Assembly: GCA_902385255.1 (NCBI GenBank)
Contig: CABMEV010000008.1
Location: 1 to 62,639, forward strand
Source: Candidatus Tiddalikarchaeum anstoanum
Lineage (GTDB): Archaea > Nanobdellota > Nanobdellia > Tiddalikarchaeales > Tiddalikarchaeaceae
Direction of reading: 5' to 3'
Length of the DNA: 62,639 bases
Shown: piece after piece, positions 1 to 8,493 of the stretch
Position numbering within the stretch: the first letter of the stretch is position 1
Layout: every line of letters begins with the position of its first letter
Position numbers and translations under genes: made by a program
Notes under the pieces: model-generated
Told to the model about the DNA's origin: nothing
Seen by the model: only the letters and a program-made list of their open reading frames with translations
The model's database searches: none

Positions 1-876
1 AACTTGTCGCCTGAGAACCTACATTACCGGTGCATATGCCGGTAACCTCCAGTGGGACATGAAGACCCTTTGAGCTTTACTGCAGTCTGTAGCTGCGTTA
101 TTAGTTTCGGATCATAGAGTAGCTAGGAGAATCCGAGATGCTTCCTTCGGGGGGCATTGATTCAACGATGTAACACTAGCATTTGTTGCTGATAACGCTA
201 ATCTTTCGAGAGACAACTACTGATGGGCAGTTCGGCTGGGGTGGCACTCTTACGATAAGATATCATAAGAGACCAATGGTCAGCTCATCCGGGTCAGAAC
301 TCCGGAGTTGAGTTTAAAAGCAAAAGCTGGCCTGACAGGAATCCTCACATCAAAGTTTCCTGCCACGAAAGTGTGGTTTAGCGATCCTCCACAGCCTATT
401 TCTGAGGCTTGGAGCTGACAGAAAAGTTACCAAAGGGATAACAGAGTGGTTGCGCCCGACAGTTCCAATCGACGGCGCAGCTTGCTTCATCGACGTCGAC
501 TCTCTCTATCCTGGCCGTACACAAGCGGCCAAGGGTGCGGGTGTTCACCGATTAAAAGGGATCGTGAGTTGGGTTAATACCGAGGTGACTCAGGTAGGAT
601 ACTATCTACTGGAGGTGCTCCGTGTCTGAGTGTAAAAGTGATTTAGTACGAAAGGAACGATCACTTGGGACCACTAGTGTACCAGTTGTCCGATAGGGCA
701 TCGCTGGGCAGCCACGTCCTAAGGGATAAAAGCTGAAAGCATCTAAGCTTGAAGCCCCACGCGAAACGAGACACGGTTCAACTCTGCCTCTCGTAAATGA
801 CGAGATCGATAGAAACGAGGTGTACGTACCCAGGAAACGAGGTACTCAGCCTGCGTTTACTAAACGGCAGAAAATC
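1..876 (+). rRNA. 23S ribosomal RNA, 3' portion (domains V-VI)
   Basis: The window opens inside the peptidyl-transferase domain of 23S rRNA. Recognisable landmarks are the central-loop strand around 55-70 (CATGAAGACCC), the GGATAACAG segment near 435, the A-loop near 540 and the sarcin-ricin loop at 645-658. The base equivalent to E. coli 2058 is G (position 61), as in archaea. The sarcin-ricin tetraloop reads GAAA rather than the near-universal GAGA. The 5' part lies outside the window, and the 3' end near 876 is estimated from the last helix-like sequence. No 5S rRNA or tRNA follows directly, so the operon seems to end here. Confidence 0.97.
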
Positions 877-975
877 TTCCAATCTATAAGGTTAAAAAAA
901 TGTAGATCGGTCAAAACTTATGTATTTGGCTTCTACAAAAAAAGATTATTAATTCCCACTACTACTCGACACTAA

Positions 976-998
976 ATTTCATTTTTTTATTTTTTAAA
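976..998 (+). terminator. T-rich tract downstream of 23S rRNA
   Basis: Runs of T (atttcatttttttatttttt) lie about 100 bases after the rRNA end. This is the usual form of intrinsic archaeal terminator; no hairpin is needed or seen. Confidence 0.4.
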
Positions 999-1044
999 AT
1001 TCTAAACTAGTGATAACTATCTTGAACTAAAAAATAGTAGTTAA

Positions 1045-1056
1045 TTTTATAAATAG
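1045..1056 (+). promoter_or_regulatory. TATA box for the gene at 1079
   Basis: TTTTATAAATAG is centred about 28 bases before the ATG at 1079. That places transcription start almost at the start codon, so a leaderless mRNA is likely. Confidence 0.6.
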
Positions 1057-1078
1057 ATTTTTTTCTTAATATAATATC

Positions 1079-1867
1079 ATGAATACTTATTCAGAAAACG
1101 TGTTTGACACACCAAATATAGAAAAGCTTGTTATAGAACATTTTGACCCTGAAGAAATTGATAAAATGGAAGTTTTATTATCATGGGCGAAAAACACGTA
1201 CCCTGCTGATTTTCTTAAGTACGTAAATGAGATTAATTCAGCATATTTGGGCGCTAAAGTGACATTAAATAATATAAAAAAAGATAAAACATTAACGGAC
1301 AAATATTTACAAAATGGTGTAGAATTAAATCTGGAAACAACAAAAGACGGATTCATGTTCTATTTAGATGACGTGTCCATTAAACAAATACGCAGCGAAA
1401 TCTCAAAATCATTGGAAACTTCCTTGGAGAATCTGCCAGACAAAGAGGAAAAATTCGCCAGATTCATAATGCCTCCTTTAAGCAATGTCATGAATAAGGA
1501 AACAGTTTCCGCTTTCAAGTTTTTAAAAGAATTATATTTAGAAACCTGCTTGAATAATATTCAGGTAGAGGACAGGAGCAGTATAATAAACCAGATATCA
1601 AAAGAGTATAAAATTTTAGAGCATTATAAAAAGAATGGAAGTTCTCCAACACTAATTATTGGGAGAAAAGATGGAAAAATATTCTGGAACTTCGAAGATT
1701 ATGATATAGAAAAATATGGCCTTAGAAGAAGTCCAGAAATTGTAACTCAAGTAAAACTAACACCTTCACCTATTACTATTACTTACCCAAAAATAAATAT
1801 TAAACAATTAAAACCACTTGAAGATAATGAAAACGATGTAATAATACCTCCTGATTTTTTTGATTAA
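1079..1867 (+). CDS. hypothetical protein, 262 aa
   Basis: I do not recognise a family. The first 170 or so residues are charged and mostly helical, with no signal peptide or membrane segment. The last 45 residues are rich in Pro, Ile and Thr and end in acidic residues followed by PPDFFD, which looks like an unstructured tail. The ATG is placed by a TATA box 28 bases upstream. It is the first of three short same-strand genes, each with its own TATA box, that face the coiled-coil/GTPase operon at 2827-6258. A link to that operon is only positional. Confidence 0.75.
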   Translation: MNTYSENVFDTPNIEKLVIEHFDPEEIDKMEVLLSWAKNTYPADFLKYVNEINSAYLGAKVTLNNIKKDKTLTDKYLQNGVELNLETTKDGFMFYLDDVSIKQIRSEISKSLETSLENLPDKEEKFARFIMPPLSNVMNKETVSAFKFLKELYLETCLNNIQVEDRSSIINQISKEYKILEHYKKNGSSPTLIIGRKDGKIFWNFEDYDIEKYGLRRSPEIVTQVKLTPSPITITYPKINIKQLKPLEDNENDVIIPPDFFD

Positions 1868-1889
1868 ATCAGTTTAGAAAGCCTTTTAG

Positions 1890-1900
1890 GTATATAATTT
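1890..1900 (+). promoter_or_regulatory. TATA box for the gene at 1916
   Basis: GTATATAATTT is centred about 21 bases upstream of the ATG at 1916, which suggests a leaderless or nearly leaderless transcript. Confidence 0.5.
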
Positions 1901-1915
1901 CTGTCTAACTGCCTT

Positions 1916-2404
1916 ATGAATACGAGTGAAAACTTAAAAGAGATATTCAACATCTACTCATTTAAAATCGGCAAAAACAGTTATGATACGTTAAAGAACA
2001 GTTTGATAACCGCTGTAGATATACTCTCACAGGAATACTTGAAACCAGACAATAACGGCGTTAATGATTTCATAAATATGGAGAATATTGAAATATACAG
2101 TTTAGTTGCAGATTTATATGCAATAAGTGTTCGCGATAAGGGTAATATTCTGCCTAATTGTGCTCTTGAAAAACTCATGAAGGATGCCGAGACATTAAGC
2201 AAATTCAAATATAACAAAGACAAGGGGGCATGCAATTACGCTAATTTCGTAGAAGACTCGTTCAAATTAGCCTTCTTATACGTGGATTTATTCGTTAACT
2301 ATACCAAGAAAGGCATGAATGAGGCTAAAAAGTACGAGGAGAAACTGAAGAATTTCGTAAATGATGTTAATACCAAATTGAAAAAGATAAGAAAACAATT
2401 CTAA
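1916..2404 (+). CDS. hypothetical helical protein, 162 aa
   Basis: No recognised family. It appears entirely alpha-helical and soluble, with alternating hydrophobic and Lys/Asp/Glu residues and a Lys-rich C-terminus (KLKKIRKQF). There is no signal peptide. It has its own TATA box 21 bases before the start and is followed 14 bases later by the TATA box of the next gene, so the three small genes look like separate transcription units rather than an operon. Confidence 0.72.
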   Translation: MNTSENLKEIFNIYSFKIGKNSYDTLKNSLITAVDILSQEYLKPDNNGVNDFINMENIEIYSLVADLYAISVRDKGNILPNCALEKLMKDAETLSKFKYNKDKGACNYANFVEDSFKLAFLYVDLFVNYTKKGMNEAKKYEEKLKNFVNDVNTKLKKIRKQF

Positions 2405-2417
2405 AAAAATAATAACG

Positions 2418-2427
2418 TTTATAAATA
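2418..2427 (+). promoter_or_regulatory. TATA box for the gene at 2451
   Basis: TTTATAAATA is centred near 2422. A start site 26-28 bases downstream would fall at about 2449, which favours the ATG at 2451 over the ATG at 2439. Confidence 0.6.
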
Positions 2428-2450
2428 AGATTATTTTAATGGGTAATCGA

Positions 2451-2837
2451 ATGACTTCAAACTCCTCAATTGAGAATGCTGATGAATTGTCAAATGTTTT
2501 TAATAGTTCATACACTGCCGCGTCTAAGAATATGGCCAGGAAATACTTAGCTGAAAAGATTAACCTTAAATCTACTTTTATACGAAAAATGCAGCAGATT
2601 AGAATATGCGGATGGGAATACGCAGGTTACAAAGTCCAGAATAAAGTTAAGGTAATATATGAAGATAATAGGAATCTTGATGAGATAAATAGAGACTTAA
2701 AAATATATAGGAGAGATGTAAATGATGCAGTTCTTGGAACTAATGATATTGTTTTAGTGCTGAAACATTATAAGAGCGGAAAGAAATTAGAAGTCTTATT
2801 GACTGACAGCGGGGACGTCAAATACATTACTTCTTAA
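2451..2837 (+). CDS. hypothetical protein, 128 aa
   Basis: No recognised family. The N-terminal third is polar and Ser/Asn-rich; the middle carries a basic stretch (FIRKMQQIRICGWEYAG); the C-terminal half has a beta-strand pattern, with IVLVLKHYKSGKKLEVLLTD ending the fold. An in-frame ATG at 2439 would add four residues, but the TATA box at 2418 favours 2451. Its last 11 bases overlap the end of the convergent GTPase-like gene at 2827-3321. Confidence 0.7.
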   Translation: MTSNSSIENADELSNVFNSSYTAASKNMARKYLAEKINLKSTFIRKMQQIRICGWEYAGYKVQNKVKVIYEDNRNLDEINRDLKIYRRDVNDAVLGTNDIVLVLKHYKSGKKLEVLLTDSGDVKYITS

Positions 2838-3321
2838 TCCAGTTTGCCTTTACTTTATCGCAGATTTGTTGTAATAATAGTGTATCTTCAAGGCTGTTAA
2901 CTTCGGTCGTGAAATAATCATTAATATTATAATCTTTAATGAAATCATTTATGGTTTTCTCAGGAATTACGAAGTCTTTGCTTTTTTTGCAGCCCACTAA
3001 TACATTATACTGCCCTGCCACTACTTTATCCCTTAAAAAATCAAGCGTGCCTTCTCTTGAAATGTCAAAAAAGTACATGAAACACTGCGCTCCTTCCTCA
3101 TACTGTTTAATCAAATTCTTGAAAAAGGAATTATTCGTTAATTCAAATATGTATAAATGGTTTTCATCATCTTTTGATTTAACAGCAGCGTAGTAAAACT
3201 TGGCGCCTACTGTCTTCATATAATCACTTTTAAAATCTGAGCGGGCAAACCTGTTAAGGAATACTGTTTTATCCGTAGTGTCATCGCCTATTACGCATAT
3301 TTTAACATTTCTAACGTTCAT
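2827..3321 (-). CDS. degenerate Ras/Rab-like small GTPase, 164 aa
   Basis: Length and motif order match the Ras superfamily. The P-loop position reads GDDTTDKT (residues 12-19), keeping Lys-Thr but with Asp where GxxxxGK[ST] needs Gly. Next come a TVGAKFYYAAV strand like Rab TIGVDF, and FELTNN where WDTAGQ should be. Then come GAQCFMYFFDISREGTLDF, like the Rab strand before helix 3, and VGCKKSKD at the NKxD site. The Switch II DxxG is missing and NKxD is damaged, so GTP hydrolysis is doubtful. The start overlaps the upstream gene by 4 bases (ATGA), which suggests translational coupling. It could be a pseudo-GTPase scaffold. Family call by eye. Confidence 0.72.
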   Translation of the reverse strand: MNVRNVKICVIGDDTTDKTVFLNRFARSDFKSDYMKTVGAKFYYAAVKSKDDENHLYIFELTNNSFFKNLIKQYEEGAQCFMYFFDISREGTLDFLRDKVVAGQYNVLVGCKKSKDFVIPEKTINDFIKDYNINDYFTTEVNSLEDTLLLQQICDKVKANWIKK

Positions 3322-3809
3322 ATTATCCGCCTCTTATACTGCGCTAATATGCTGTCAACAAATTGTTTAATTACAGGCTCGAATGAGTCAAAAGATTCGT
3401 ACGCGAGCATTATGTTAGCGCCTCTTTCTTTGTATTGTTTAATCTTTGAGTCTATAAGTTCTTTATTCTTGTCTGAAACGCTGCCTGTAAAATAAAATAA
3501 TACGCTCAAATTCCCGCAATTATCCAGTTCTGACAAGGAGTTATCTATTGCATTAATACTCTCTTCATCAAGCAGTTGTACAAGTCCTGCTGAGCCTTTT
3601 TTGAAGCTTTGTGATGATTTTTTGAACTTTTCCAAGTTGCTTGTATTCCATATTGTGAGAAAAACATTTGTTCCGTTGTCCAATTCCAGTCTTTTAATAT
3701 GCTGTTTTAATCCTAAAGTTTTTTCATTATAGTTGCTGACTGCTTGTTTCTTTAACGAGTCAGGTCCAATAAGTGCAAGTTTTATCTTATAACTGCTCAA
3801 TTCACTCAT
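3318..3809 (-). CDS. Ras-like pseudo-GTPase, 163 aa
   Basis: A second Ras-superfamily relative, more degenerate than its downstream neighbour. The opening KIKLALIGPDSLKKQ aligns with the Rab KLLLIGDSGVGKS strand-loop but has lost the P-loop Gly and Ser/Thr. VFLTIWNTSNLEKFK lines up with LQIWDTAGQERF, so the Switch II Asp and Gly are gone. GSAGLVQLLDEESI matches the GAxGIIxVYD strand. Nucleotide binding seems unlikely, and a structural or partner role is inferred. I chose the ATG at 3809 (MSELSSYK), which overlaps the end of the coiled-coil gene by 8 bases; an ATG at 3824 would add five residues. The operon order is coiled-coil, this gene, then the gene at 2827. Confidence 0.7.
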   Translation of the reverse strand: MSELSSYKIKLALIGPDSLKKQAVSNYNEKTLGLKQHIKRLELDNGTNVFLTIWNTSNLEKFKKSSQSFKKGSAGLVQLLDEESINAIDNSLSELDNCGNLSVLFYFTGSVSDKNKELIDSKIKQYKERGANIMLAYESFDSFEPVIKQFVDSILAQYKRRII

Positions 3810-6258
3810 TCTTTTTGCCCTCATTTTTATTAGTTAATTCTATTATTGTCTTCTCCCAATTACCTGGCAGGTAAAGAATAGTATCAAAAACCCCGTTTTC
3901 CGTGACTATCGGGTCGTAAGCGATTATTCTCTGCGAGTCTTCAAAATCTGATTCTAGTTTCTTAACTTTTTTAGCGATAAATACGGGCTCGTATGCAGAT
4001 TCATTTATTGTTGTAGCTGGTTCTTTGGGAGAAGGAGGAAGTTTAAGCGTTGACGGTATTCCTGGCTCTTTTGGCAGAGGAGGAGTTTTAGACATCCCGG
4101 GAATTTTAGGTGAAGGTATTAAGTTAGTTTTTACTATTGGTGTTGTTTTACGGGCAGGCACTTTAATATCTACAGTTCCTGTAAATAAAGGCTCATTTTT
4201 TGCAACAGCTTCACTTAATTTGCATTCAACCCTGTACTCTTCTAAAGATGAAACTATTTTCACAAGTTTTTTCTCATCTATTGTGTCTTGCGCCTGTTTT
4301 CCTATTAATGAACATAATAATTCATTCTCTACCTGAATAGGGAAAATGTCTATGTTGTCTAAGAGGGTGTCAGGAAGTGTTGAAATATAAGATTCCAAGT
4401 CTGCTAATTTATTTTTAACAATTGACATTTCATTTTTCTTAGCGGTTAAACTATTTTCAGCAGCTAACCTGTTTTTGTCCTTTGAGTACCAGTTATCTAT
4501 TATTTTGTTAAACGTTGTTGGTTTTTTGTAATTAACAAGTGCAACAAACTGCCTGACCAGGAATGAATCCAATAATTCAAGGTGGTTAGTTATGTCTATT
4601 GATTTTTTCTTTGCATTAATCGATTTTTCAAAATTCTTCAGTTCTAAATCCAGTTCTTTCACTAAACCTGCAACTTCTTCTGACTGGTAATTCTTTAGAT
4701 TCAGAGGCAGAGGAACTTTAAGTTTGTATAACGCCTGGCTAATTAAAGGGCTGTTATTTTCAAGTTTAATCGCATTCTCTACTGTTTTCTTGTCTAACTG
4801 TGATAGTTTTTTTACGTTTAACAGTTTCTTAATATCCGTCTTTATGTTCTCGTCAAGTTTTTGTTCGTAAACGGCAAAGTTAATTTTGTACAAAAAATCA
4901 TGCATTTTCCTGAAACTTGATAATTCGTAATTGTAAAACATGCATTTAACAGGGAGTCCTTCAACACCAAAATCAAGTTTATAATCATCTATGTTTTTTA
5001 ATATGTTGGATAATACTTCGGCATTAAACTGGTTTTTTCCCTTTTCAATGAATAGTTCGCTGCTTCGTGCAGTAACTGTTTTTCTTAAATCTTCAAGAAC
5101 CGATTCGACGGTTGTTAACGAATCACTTTTTATTTTCCAGAAATAATCATGGTATTTAACGTCTGATGAAGTGGACGTGGAGGTTCTAACTATGCTTTGC
5201 ACCTTAATTCCCAGATTGTCAGCAACGAAGCATTTTTCCTTGCTTAACATGAGGTACTGAATCCCGTATTTTCGTATCTCTATCGTTAATTCATTCAGGA
5301 CGCCTATAATTGATGTGTCAATGAATTTTTCAAGTTTTGTAAGAACATTAAAGAAATCTTTTTTTTCAGAATCAAATTCGCAATATTTAGATTCAATTTT
5401 ATCCTTATTCACATTTATCTTGTCACTATTTTGTTCACTATTCTCTGATAATAACAAAGTATCTGCTTCTACGCTTTTAATCTCATTATACGTTGTAATT
5501 ATATTCTTGTTTACTCCTAATATTGCTTGAACGAGGCCGTTAATAGTTTGTTCTGCAAAAACATTCAATACTTCTTCATTTTTCTTTGCTAATGGCTTTT
5601 TATAAATATTGGACGTGTCAGACCTGAATAATTCAAGTTTTTCTAATACTTCCTTGTCTACATTTTTGTCAAGCAGCTGGAATTGTGTGGCTATTTCACT
5701 TATGATTGTCAGGCTTATCTGCATCTTATCATATACTTTTTGTATGGTGGCAAACGGATTAATCCTTCCATCTGCATCAAGTAATGAGTATACATATTGT
5801 TGTAGTTCACTTTCATTCAGCATGCTATTCAATGTTGGCAGAATATTGTTTGTTTTTATCTGCGAGACATGCTCAATCTTTGATTTTTCACGGTCTTCAA
5901 CTGCAGTTTCAATATTATCTCCTTTTAGTATAGTGTCTAAAAGCTGTTCGTATCTTCGGCCGGAATTTACATGTTCTTCGTAAACAGGCAGGAATTTATC
6001 GCTCTTTATGTACTCTAAAACGCTTGATACCTTGTTAAGGTAAGATATCTGTTTGGTATAATCTTTAGTCTTTGAAAATTCGGAGGAACAGTTAGATATT
6101 GTATTTATGAAATACGCGTTAAATTCTTGAAACGTGTTAGACTCTAACTGCGGAATAATCTTATTCATGATATTTGTATATTCTTTTTTAACATTTTCAT
6201 CCTTAATTGATTCAACCGCACTGCTTATCGTCGTTTTAAAGCGTAATTTAAGACTCAT
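3802..6258 (-). CDS. large coiled-coil protein with Pro-rich C-terminus, 818 aa
   Basis: No named family recognised. About the first 680 residues are long, charged helices with repeated heptad-like segments (for example around 240-320 and 560-640), and no membrane span or signal peptide. Residues about 690-750 are a Pro/Lys/Ser linker with repeats such as PSPKIPGM and PPSPKEP, followed by a short folded-looking tail. It heads an operon with two Ras-like pseudo-GTPases that overlap it and each other. A cytoskeletal, tethering or GTPase-effector role is a reasonable inference from that context. The ATG at 6258 follows a short divergent region shared with lemA. Confidence 0.78.
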   Translation of the reverse strand: MSLKLRFKTTISSAVESIKDENVKKEYTNIMNKIIPQLESNTFQEFNAYFINTISNCSSEFSKTKDYTKQISYLNKVSSVLEYIKSDKFLPVYEEHVNSGRRYEQLLDTILKGDNIETAVEDREKSKIEHVSQIKTNNILPTLNSMLNESELQQYVYSLLDADGRINPFATIQKVYDKMQISLTIISEIATQFQLLDKNVDKEVLEKLELFRSDTSNIYKKPLAKKNEEVLNVFAEQTINGLVQAILGVNKNIITTYNEIKSVEADTLLLSENSEQNSDKINVNKDKIESKYCEFDSEKKDFFNVLTKLEKFIDTSIIGVLNELTIEIRKYGIQYLMLSKEKCFVADNLGIKVQSIVRTSTSTSSDVKYHDYFWKIKSDSLTTVESVLEDLRKTVTARSSELFIEKGKNQFNAEVLSNILKNIDDYKLDFGVEGLPVKCMFYNYELSSFRKMHDFLYKINFAVYEQKLDENIKTDIKKLLNVKKLSQLDKKTVENAIKLENNSPLISQALYKLKVPLPLNLKNYQSEEVAGLVKELDLELKNFEKSINAKKKSIDITNHLELLDSFLVRQFVALVNYKKPTTFNKIIDNWYSKDKNRLAAENSLTAKKNEMSIVKNKLADLESYISTLPDTLLDNIDIFPIQVENELLCSLIGKQAQDTIDEKKLVKIVSSLEEYRVECKLSEAVAKNEPLFTGTVDIKVPARKTTPIVKTNLIPSPKIPGMSKTPPLPKEPGIPSTLKLPPSPKEPATTINESAYEPVFIAKKVKKLESDFEDSQRIIAYDPIVTENGVFDTILYLPGNWEKTIIELTNKNEGKKNE

Positions 6259-6395
6259 AAGCCTAAAAGCATAAAATTCTACGATTTAAATATTTTGTAA
6301 CCATCCTGCAGTAACACTCCTTCTAAAACAAAATAGGGTTAAATTTCAACTAGGTAGTTAATTATTTAAAAAAATGTGTAGTAATTAATACTTTT

Positions 6396-6947
6396 ATGGA
6401 TGCGTACACGTTTGCATTAATAATTCCAGGAGTCATAATTCTCGCCCTGGTCTGGATATATAACAGCTTAATTAGCCTGAAGAACCAGGTTAAGAATGCT
6501 TTTGCACAAATTGATGTCCAGCTTAAGAGGCGCAATGACTTAATACCAAACCTTGTCGAGATAGTGAAAGGTTATATGAAATATGAAAAGGGAGTCCTGA
6601 CAGAGGTAACGAAGGCGAGGACTGCAATAATGTCTGCTAAGAGCATTGAGAATAAGGCTAAGGCATCCAATGATTTGTCAGACAGTCTGAAATCATTATT
6701 TGCAGTTTCTGAAAAGTATCCTGAGCTAAAAGCGAGCAATAATTTCCTGCAGCTTCAGGAGGAGATTAGCGGCACTGAGAATAAGATAGCGTACTCGAGG
6801 CAGTATTATAATGATACAGTTATGGTGTTTAATACGAGAATCCAGGTTTTCCCGCAGAGCATGATAGCTAATATTTTCAAATTCGAGAAGGAAAAGATGT
6901 TCGAAGCAAAGGAAGAGGAGAAAAAATCCGTAACGGTTGAATTATAA
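6396..6947 (+). CDS. lemA: LemA family protein, 183 aa
   Basis: LemA proteins are membrane-anchored helical bundles with a short N-terminal tail outside the cytoplasm. This one has a hydrophobic span at residues 5-25. The family core follows: AFAQIDVQLKRRNDLIPNLV and VKGYMKYEKGVLTEVTKAR, a middle helix with EKYPELKASNNFLQLQEEI, then a NDTVMVFNTRIQVFPQS segment. The length is normal. The HtpX protease gene follows 14 bases later, the classic lemA-htpX pair. A second LemA is encoded at 32691-33260 beside a GIDE-domain protein. Confidence 0.95.
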   Translation: MDAYTFALIIPGVIILALVWIYNSLISLKNQVKNAFAQIDVQLKRRNDLIPNLVEIVKGYMKYEKGVLTEVTKARTAIMSAKSIENKAKASNDLSDSLKSLFAVSEKYPELKASNNFLQLQEEISGTENKIAYSRQYYNDTVMVFNTRIQVFPQSMIANIFKFEKEKMFEAKEEEKKSVTVEL

Positions 6948-6961
6948 AAGGTGTTTTTTTA

Positions 6962-7864
6962 ATGGCTAGGTTAATGTTTGAAGAAGTATCCAAGAATAAG
7001 ATTAAGTCCTGGGTGTTAATCTCCCTATTTATCATAGTCATTGGAGCCTTGGGATGGACTATTGGATATGTTTATGACGCTCCTGGTATTGGGATTATTG
7101 CAATTTTCTTCTCATTATTATACACAGCTTTTGCTTATTATGGAGGTGACAATATGATTCTTACAATGAGCGGTGCAGTTCCTGCATCAAAAACTGAATA
7201 TCCTCACTTGGTGAATAGTGTTGAAGGGCTTGCTATAGCAGCTGGAATCCCTGCACCTAAGATTTACGTGATTAATGATTCGGCACTTAATGCGTTCTCA
7301 ACAGGCCGTGATCCAGGACATGCATCCATAACCGTAACTAAAGGACTTTTGGATAAGATGGACAGGCAGGAGTTGGAAGGAGTTATAGCTCACGAGATGA
7401 GCCATATAAAGAATTATGATATCCGTTTCATGATGCTTACTGTCGTGCTTGTTGGTATTATCACACTCATTAGTGATTTCATACTAAGGTCTTTCTTATG
7501 GAGAAAGAAAGATAATAATTCAAGGAGTGAGGGAGGAGGATTAGTTGTAATATTCGTCATAGTCGGCATATTATTAGCGGTTTTAAGCCCTTTCATCGGC
7601 AAACTCATCCAGTTAGCAGTGAGCAGGCAGAGAGAGTTCTTAGCGGATTCGAATGCTGTAATACTTACAAGGTACCCGATAGGTCTTGCAAATGCGTTGA
7701 AAAAGATTAAAAAAGACCCAGACCCATTAGTTGATACTGCTAATCGTGCAACTGCGCACTTGTTCATATCAACGCCTTTCAAAGAGAACAAGAGTTTTAT
7801 TACAAACATATTCTCAACACATCCTCCTATTGAAGAGAGGATAAAAAGATTAGAGGAAATGTAA
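6962..7864 (+). CDS. htpX: HtpX-like membrane zinc metalloprotease, 300 aa
   Basis: M48-family membrane protease thought to degrade misfolded membrane proteins. It has two N-terminal membrane spans (about residues 17-55) and the zinc site HEMSH at 144-148, where His-Glu-x-x-His binds and activates the metal. Two more spans lie between about 160 and 215. A second conserved patch, SRQREFLADSNAV, supplies the third ligand Glu. The N-terminal pattern PASKTEYPHL and the C-terminal FSTHPPIEERI are typical of HtpX. It lies 14 bases after lemA and is probably co-transcribed. Confidence 0.96.
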   Translation: MARLMFEEVSKNKIKSWVLISLFIIVIGALGWTIGYVYDAPGIGIIAIFFSLLYTAFAYYGGDNMILTMSGAVPASKTEYPHLVNSVEGLAIAAGIPAPKIYVINDSALNAFSTGRDPGHASITVTKGLLDKMDRQELEGVIAHEMSHIKNYDIRFMMLTVVLVGIITLISDFILRSFLWRKKDNNSRSEGGGLVVIFVIVGILLAVLSPFIGKLIQLAVSRQREFLADSNAVILTRYPIGLANALKKIKKDPDPLVDTANRATAHLFISTPFKENKSFITNIFSTHPPIEERIKRLEEM

Positions 7865-8012
7865 AAAAAAATATTTTTTAAACAACACTTTGCCTGCTTA
7901 TGGATGCGTTTTAATATATTCAATTTTTCTTTTAATGGTTTTTCTTATTTTTCTAAATGGACTTTATATCCGCAGACTGCGTATTATTATAATTGGGGAA
8001 TAGGGAAAAAAA

Positions 8013-8447
8013 ATGAGGTGGGGGTGGAAGGTAGTTATGATAAGTAATGGAAAGACTATAATAAAAAATAGGACATTTACTTACATTGGAGCAGTACACC
8101 AATACTTTAAAGACAAAAATTTAGTAATAGATAACTTGTCTGGACCTGAAGAGGGACAATTAGAACACGAATTGAAGCCTTACGAGGATGGGATAAGGAC
8201 TTGTTACAAGATTAACTTGGTTGGAACATTAGTGCAGGCGTTCTTAGGTGTTGTAGCAATAGTGATACCTAACTATTGGGTTCCTGCACTTGAAGGGATT
8301 GGCGGGACGCAGATTACGAAGTATGTGAACAATTATGAGGGCAGAAAACACTTGAATGACGCGTATGAGATATTAAGTAAGTATTTGGCAAAAGCTGAAC
8401 CTAAAGAGAAAATAACAGATTCGTTATGTCCAACAATGTTCATATAA
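8013..8447 (+). CDS. hypothetical protein with one membrane span, 144 aa
   Basis: No family recognised. One hydrophobic span lies at about residues 69-92 (LVGTLVQAFLGVVAIVIPNYW). The N-terminal part is beta-rich and the C-terminal part is an amphipathic helix (YEILSKYLAKAEPKEK). The first ATG is at 8013; an in-frame ATG at 8037 preceded by GGAAGGT is an alternative start that would drop eight residues. It stands alone between htpX and a convergent phosphatase-like gene. Confidence 0.65.
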   Translation: MRWGWKVVMISNGKTIIKNRTFTYIGAVHQYFKDKNLVIDNLSGPEEGQLEHELKPYEDGIRTCYKINLVGTLVQAFLGVVAIVIPNYWVPALEGIGGTQITKYVNNYEGRKHLNDAYEILSKYLAKAEPKEKITDSLCPTMFI

Positions 8448-8493
8448 AAAAAAGTAGGCTGTGGGGAAAATAAAACTTTTTTTCTCTTAATTA

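Noticed and set aside
877-1078. 5S rRNA following the 23S gene
   Set aside because: The spacer is AT-rich, with a T-tract and a TATA box, and none of the conserved 5S segments.
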